From: Bin80 sp965203305 | GTDB lineage: Bacteria > Bacteroidota > Rhodothermia > Rhodothermales > Bin80 | Assembly: GCA_965203305.1 (NCBI GenBank) | Contig: OZ241874.1 | Coordinates: 434,001 to 498,000 of the forward strand | DNA: 64,000 nt | Direction: 5' to 3' | Shown here: positions 62,057 through 64,000 of the stretch, piece after piece | Position numbering within the stretch: the stretch's first letter is position 1 | How the letters are laid out: each line of letters opens with the position of its first letter | Translations under genes and position numbers: made by a program | Notes under the pieces: generated by a model | Seen by the model: only the letters and a program-made list of their open reading frames with translations | Told to the model about the DNA's origin: nothing | The model's database searches: none

Positions 62057-63253
62057 TCACGCTCGTGAAGGACGGAACGCACGCATTCGTTCTGTTTTCG
62101 CTCTGTAGCCTGCTACGCTTTTTTCCAGCAGATTTTTTTCTGCTAGCCAGTTTATGTCACGGGTCAATGTTTTCGCGGTTTTTTCTGCATAGAGTCTGGC
62201 CAAATCAGGACTCAGGTCGGGTATAGCCTGTTTGCGGACTGGTGTGGTCACGCGCCCCAGGGATAATGCCACTGTGCGTCGTCGGAGCATGGCTTTGGAA
62301 GAATAGCCTTCTTTCTGAAATTCATTGTACACAAAGTGCTCCCAGGCCAGCTTCATCTGTATTTTCTCAATGAATCTGCTCTGCTCACGCAGTCCGTCAA
62401 CGAATCCTTCCAGGGAGTAGAGAAGAAACCCGAGTGGATCCCCGTCACCAGAGTTGGCCCGGCTGGAGCGGTTCAGTTGCCGATAGTACTCGGATCGCGT
62501 GAGGTTATAATGATCACTGAGAAGATGAGCACAGGGCGACGGTATCCCCGCTCTCAGAAGAATCATGAACTCAACTAGTCGGGCAGTTCGCCCGTTTCCG
62601 TCCCCAAAGGCATGGATCCATGCGAGATACAGATGAGCAAAGATGGCTTTCAGAATCGCAGATGCCATCTGATTTTCCGGTCGGCCGGGGAGAACCATCC
62701 AGTCTTCTCCTTCAAGCCATTCGCAGAGCCGATCAAGCAGGAAGGCACAGTCTTCTCTTGGGGCACCTCTGTACCCCAAAACTCCAACGGAAAATGTCGG
62801 AATCTGCCCGGGAACCACCCCCTCTTCCATGTGCCCTTCAAGACCTGTGAGCAGTTGTTCATTCGCTCCGGCGATCCATTCAAAGTTCAGTACTGGGGGA
62901 TTCCCCGCCATGATATCTTCAAGTATTTGGTTGAAGATTTCCAGAACATTGGCCACTTCCTGCTTCAGATATTCCCGGGATTGCGGAATATCCAGTCGTC
63001 CCTCCAGACAGGCTGCAATCTGCTCTTCACTGAGCGTATTTCCTTCAATTGCTGTGGTAGCCTGTGCCCCTTTGATCAGATAGATCTTGTACAGCTCACG
63101 GGCATGAGCAGGGGGCAAGACCGACTGAGCTATCTGGTTGCACCGGGCAACTGCTTCGCCGAGCAACCACCAGTGGCGTGAATCAGTGCGGTTCAGGCAA
63201 TGATCAAAGTTGATCCACCGATGGGTACGGAGGTATCTGCGGTTATCTGGCAT
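62057..63253 (-). CDS. Fic family AMP-transferase with N-terminal inhibitory motif
   Basis: 398 residues. The catalytic loop WIHAFGDGNGRTARLVEFMI matches HxFx(D/E)GNGRxxR. Upstream TTAIEGNTLSEEQIAA contains the inhibitory (S/T)xxxE(G/N) motif, so it is a class II Fic protein that restrains itself. A DUF4172-like N-terminal part and a C-terminal winged-helix-like region (RDINWLAEKNLLEKSVAGYR) are visible. Fic proteins transfer AMP or another phosphate-containing group to target proteins in the cytoplasm. No partner gene is adjacent. Confidence 0.93.
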   Translation of the reverse strand: MPDNRRYLRTHRWINFDHCLNRTDSRHWWLLGEAVARCNQIAQSVLPPAHARELYKIYLIKGAQATTAIEGNTLSEEQIAACLEGRLDIPQSREYLKQEVANVLEIFNQILEDIMAGNPPVLNFEWIAGANEQLLTGLEGHMEEGVVPGQIPTFSVGVLGYRGAPREDCAFLLDRLCEWLEGEDWMVLPGRPENQMASAILKAIFAHLYLAWIHAFGDGNGRTARLVEFMILLRAGIPSPCAHLLSDHYNLTRSEYYRQLNRSSRANSGDGDPLGFLLYSLEGFVDGLREQSRFIEKIQMKLAWEHFVYNEFQKEGYSSKAMLRRRTVALSLGRVTTPVRKQAIPDLSPDLARLYAEKTAKTLTRDINWLAEKNLLEKSVAGYRAKTERMRAFRPSRA

Positions 63254-63381
63254 GAAGCTGAAGTATTTGAATGCTGTGATGCTAAATGACCAGTCAAATA
63301 GCCTTGAACAGCGGTGATCATCAAAAACTAACCGGCATAGAGTGCTTTTCCAACCTCATTTTGGATGATCTTGTTCGGGAA

Positions 63382-63470
63382 AGGCTCTTGCAAAAATATC
63401 CCTGTCCTTGATCTGATTTGCCTGCAAGCACTCCTGGATCAACATTTCTTCGTTGTTTTTGCGAGAGCTT
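63382..63470 (+). repeat. Dispersed ~100-bp repeat, copy R3
   Basis: It begins AGGCTCTTGCAAAAATATC and continues with GATCTGATTTGCCTGCAAGC, ending TTTTTGCGAGAGC. It is closest to R5 in its first half. Confidence 0.6.
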
Positions 63471-63485
63471 CCAGTGATTCAGCCT

Positions 63486-63584
63486 GAGGTTCTTGCAAAA
63501 ACACCTCTATCCCTGCCTTGATGTGCCCGTAAGCACTCTCAGAGCGATATTTATCCGTTATCCAAGAATTTTGCAAGAGGCTCA
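63486..63584 (+). repeat. Dispersed ~100-bp repeat, copy R2
   Basis: It begins GAGGTTCTTGCAAAAACAC and ends AATTTTGCAAGAGGCTC, with the core GATGTGCCCGTAAGCACTCT then CAGAGCGATATTT. It is one of the best-preserved copies. Confidence 0.7.
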
Positions 63585-63602
63585 GCCTGTTTCCCCCGGC
63601 GC

Positions 63603-63639
63603 AGAGCACCCCGGATACGCTGCCGTACCGGGGTGCTCT
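63603..63639 (-). terminator. Stem-loop terminator after surface protein 3
   Basis: AGAGCACCCCGGATACG pairs with CGTACCGGGGTGCTCT; the same hairpin as after the other two surface-protein genes, here serving the minus-strand gene ending at 63675. Confidence 0.7.
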
Positions 63640-63674
63640 CGGTTTCACCTTGAGCCGCTCTGGGCGGCTATTTC

Positions 63675-64000
63675 TTACTTCACGAGTGTCATGCGTCCGG
63701 TCTTCACATGCTGCTGTTCGGCTCCGGTCGCGATCAGCCGGTACAGGTAGGTTCCGCTTGCCAGGCTGGTGGCATGGAGTTCGATGCTCCGGTTCGCCCC
63801 TGCCCCCATCTCCTGCGCTGGCAATACCATCACCTCCCGTCCCAGCATGTCTACAATCTGGACCTGCACCTGCGCACGCTCCGGCAGGTCAAACTGGATC
63901 CGTGTGGACGGATTGAACGGGTTCGGATAGTTCCCGTGCAGGGCAAACTCTGCCGGAAGCTCTGCGCTCTCTTCCACTCCTGTCACTACCACCGTTGGAA
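63675..64000 (-). CDS. Surface protein 3 (C-terminal end only)
   Basis: The gene runs in from beyond 64000 and stops at 63675. The visible 107 or so residues are a type A sorting domain: ALHGNYPNPFNPSTRIQFDL, VQIVDMLGREVMVLPAQ, SGTYLYRLIATGAEQQHVKT, ending MTLVK. It is nearly identical to the ends of surface proteins 1 and 2, so it is a third paralogue or at least carries the same anchor. Confidence 0.85.
   Translation of the reverse strand, partial: PTVVVTGVEESAELPAEFALHGNYPNPFNPSTRIQFDLPERAQVQVQIVDMLGREVMVLPAQEMGAGANRSIELHATSLASGTYLYRLIATGAEQQHVKTGRMTLVK

Larger units (their letters stand above)
63254..63674. other. Gene-free region with two tandem dispersed repeats and a terminator
   Basis: It holds repeat copies R3 (63382-63470) and R2 (63486-63584) in the same orientation, and the minus-strand terminator of surface protein 3 (63603-63639). 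Confidence 0.6.

Noticed and set aside
1..64000. CRISPR arrays, tRNA or rRNA genes
   Set aside because: No regularly spaced short repeats and no cloverleaf-type or rRNA sequence was recognised on either strand; a dedicated tRNA scan could still find one.

Overview
The window looks like a chromosomal segment of a Gram-negative bacterium of the Bacteroidota/Rhodothermota kind. The evidence is very large secreted proteins ending in a YPNPFNP-type C-terminal sorting domain (type IX secretion style), TonB-receptor-like and Wzi-like outer-membrane proteins, weak Shine-Dalgarno sequences, a cobalamin-dependent ribonucleotide reductase and HslUV. A Rhodothermota-like host is an inference; no rRNA marker is present.

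Layout. 1-1100: the end of an AAA ATPase gene (copy A), its right terminal repeat, and a decayed Panacea-domain antitoxin-like gene. 1264-5311: a minus-strand envelope operon (Wzi-like protein, small barrel, TonB-receptor-like barrel). 5450-6616: AAA ATPase copy B. 7199-14757: a plus-strand run (polyprenyl-phosphate sugar transferase, fused E1 alpha/beta dehydrogenase, peroxiredoxin, GatB, thioredoxin-fold lipoprotein, triosephosphate isomerase). 14815-16878: FmdB-like protein, serine hydrolase, 2Fe-2S ferredoxin. 17155-19841: AAA copies C and D. 20076-22715: a secreted spondin/GH5/CBM6 protein. 23078-28345: a 1755-residue surface protein. 28435-32586: a repeat, a MITE-like element, and AAA copies E and F. 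32664-37937: CCA-adding enzyme, a hypothetical protein and NrdJ. 38593-46242: a second large surface-protein gene, cut by an IS66-type element and frameshifted in a poly-G tract. 46474-60131: a long minus-strand run (flippase, membrane protein, FemAB-like transferase, hslU, a NYN nuclease gene, hslV, dacB, mreC, mreB, purH, purN, LD-carboxypeptidase). 60198-63253: WbqC-like protein, MscS channel, Fic protein. 63675-64000: the 3' end of a third surface-protein paralogue.

Most notable: six paralogous, unassigned AAA-type ATPase genes. Copy E lies between 24-bp terminal inverted repeats that are flanked by a perfect 8-bp direct repeat, so it has the architecture of a transposed unit although it encodes no transposase. 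Copy D has the same ends and appears to have landed in the 3' end of copy C. Other signals of genome plasticity are the IS66 element with an exact 8-bp duplication, the G8/G9 tracts just after the start codons of the two surface-protein genes (candidate phase-variation switches), a dispersed repeat family of about 100 bp, and a 300-bp element with perfect 22-bp inverted ends.

How the genes fit together: the housekeeping blocks (tRNA charging and maturation, purine synthesis, cell shape, proteolysis) are ordinary. The accessory material is dominated by envelope polysaccharide functions and variable surface proteins, with the TIR-bounded ATPase units between them.
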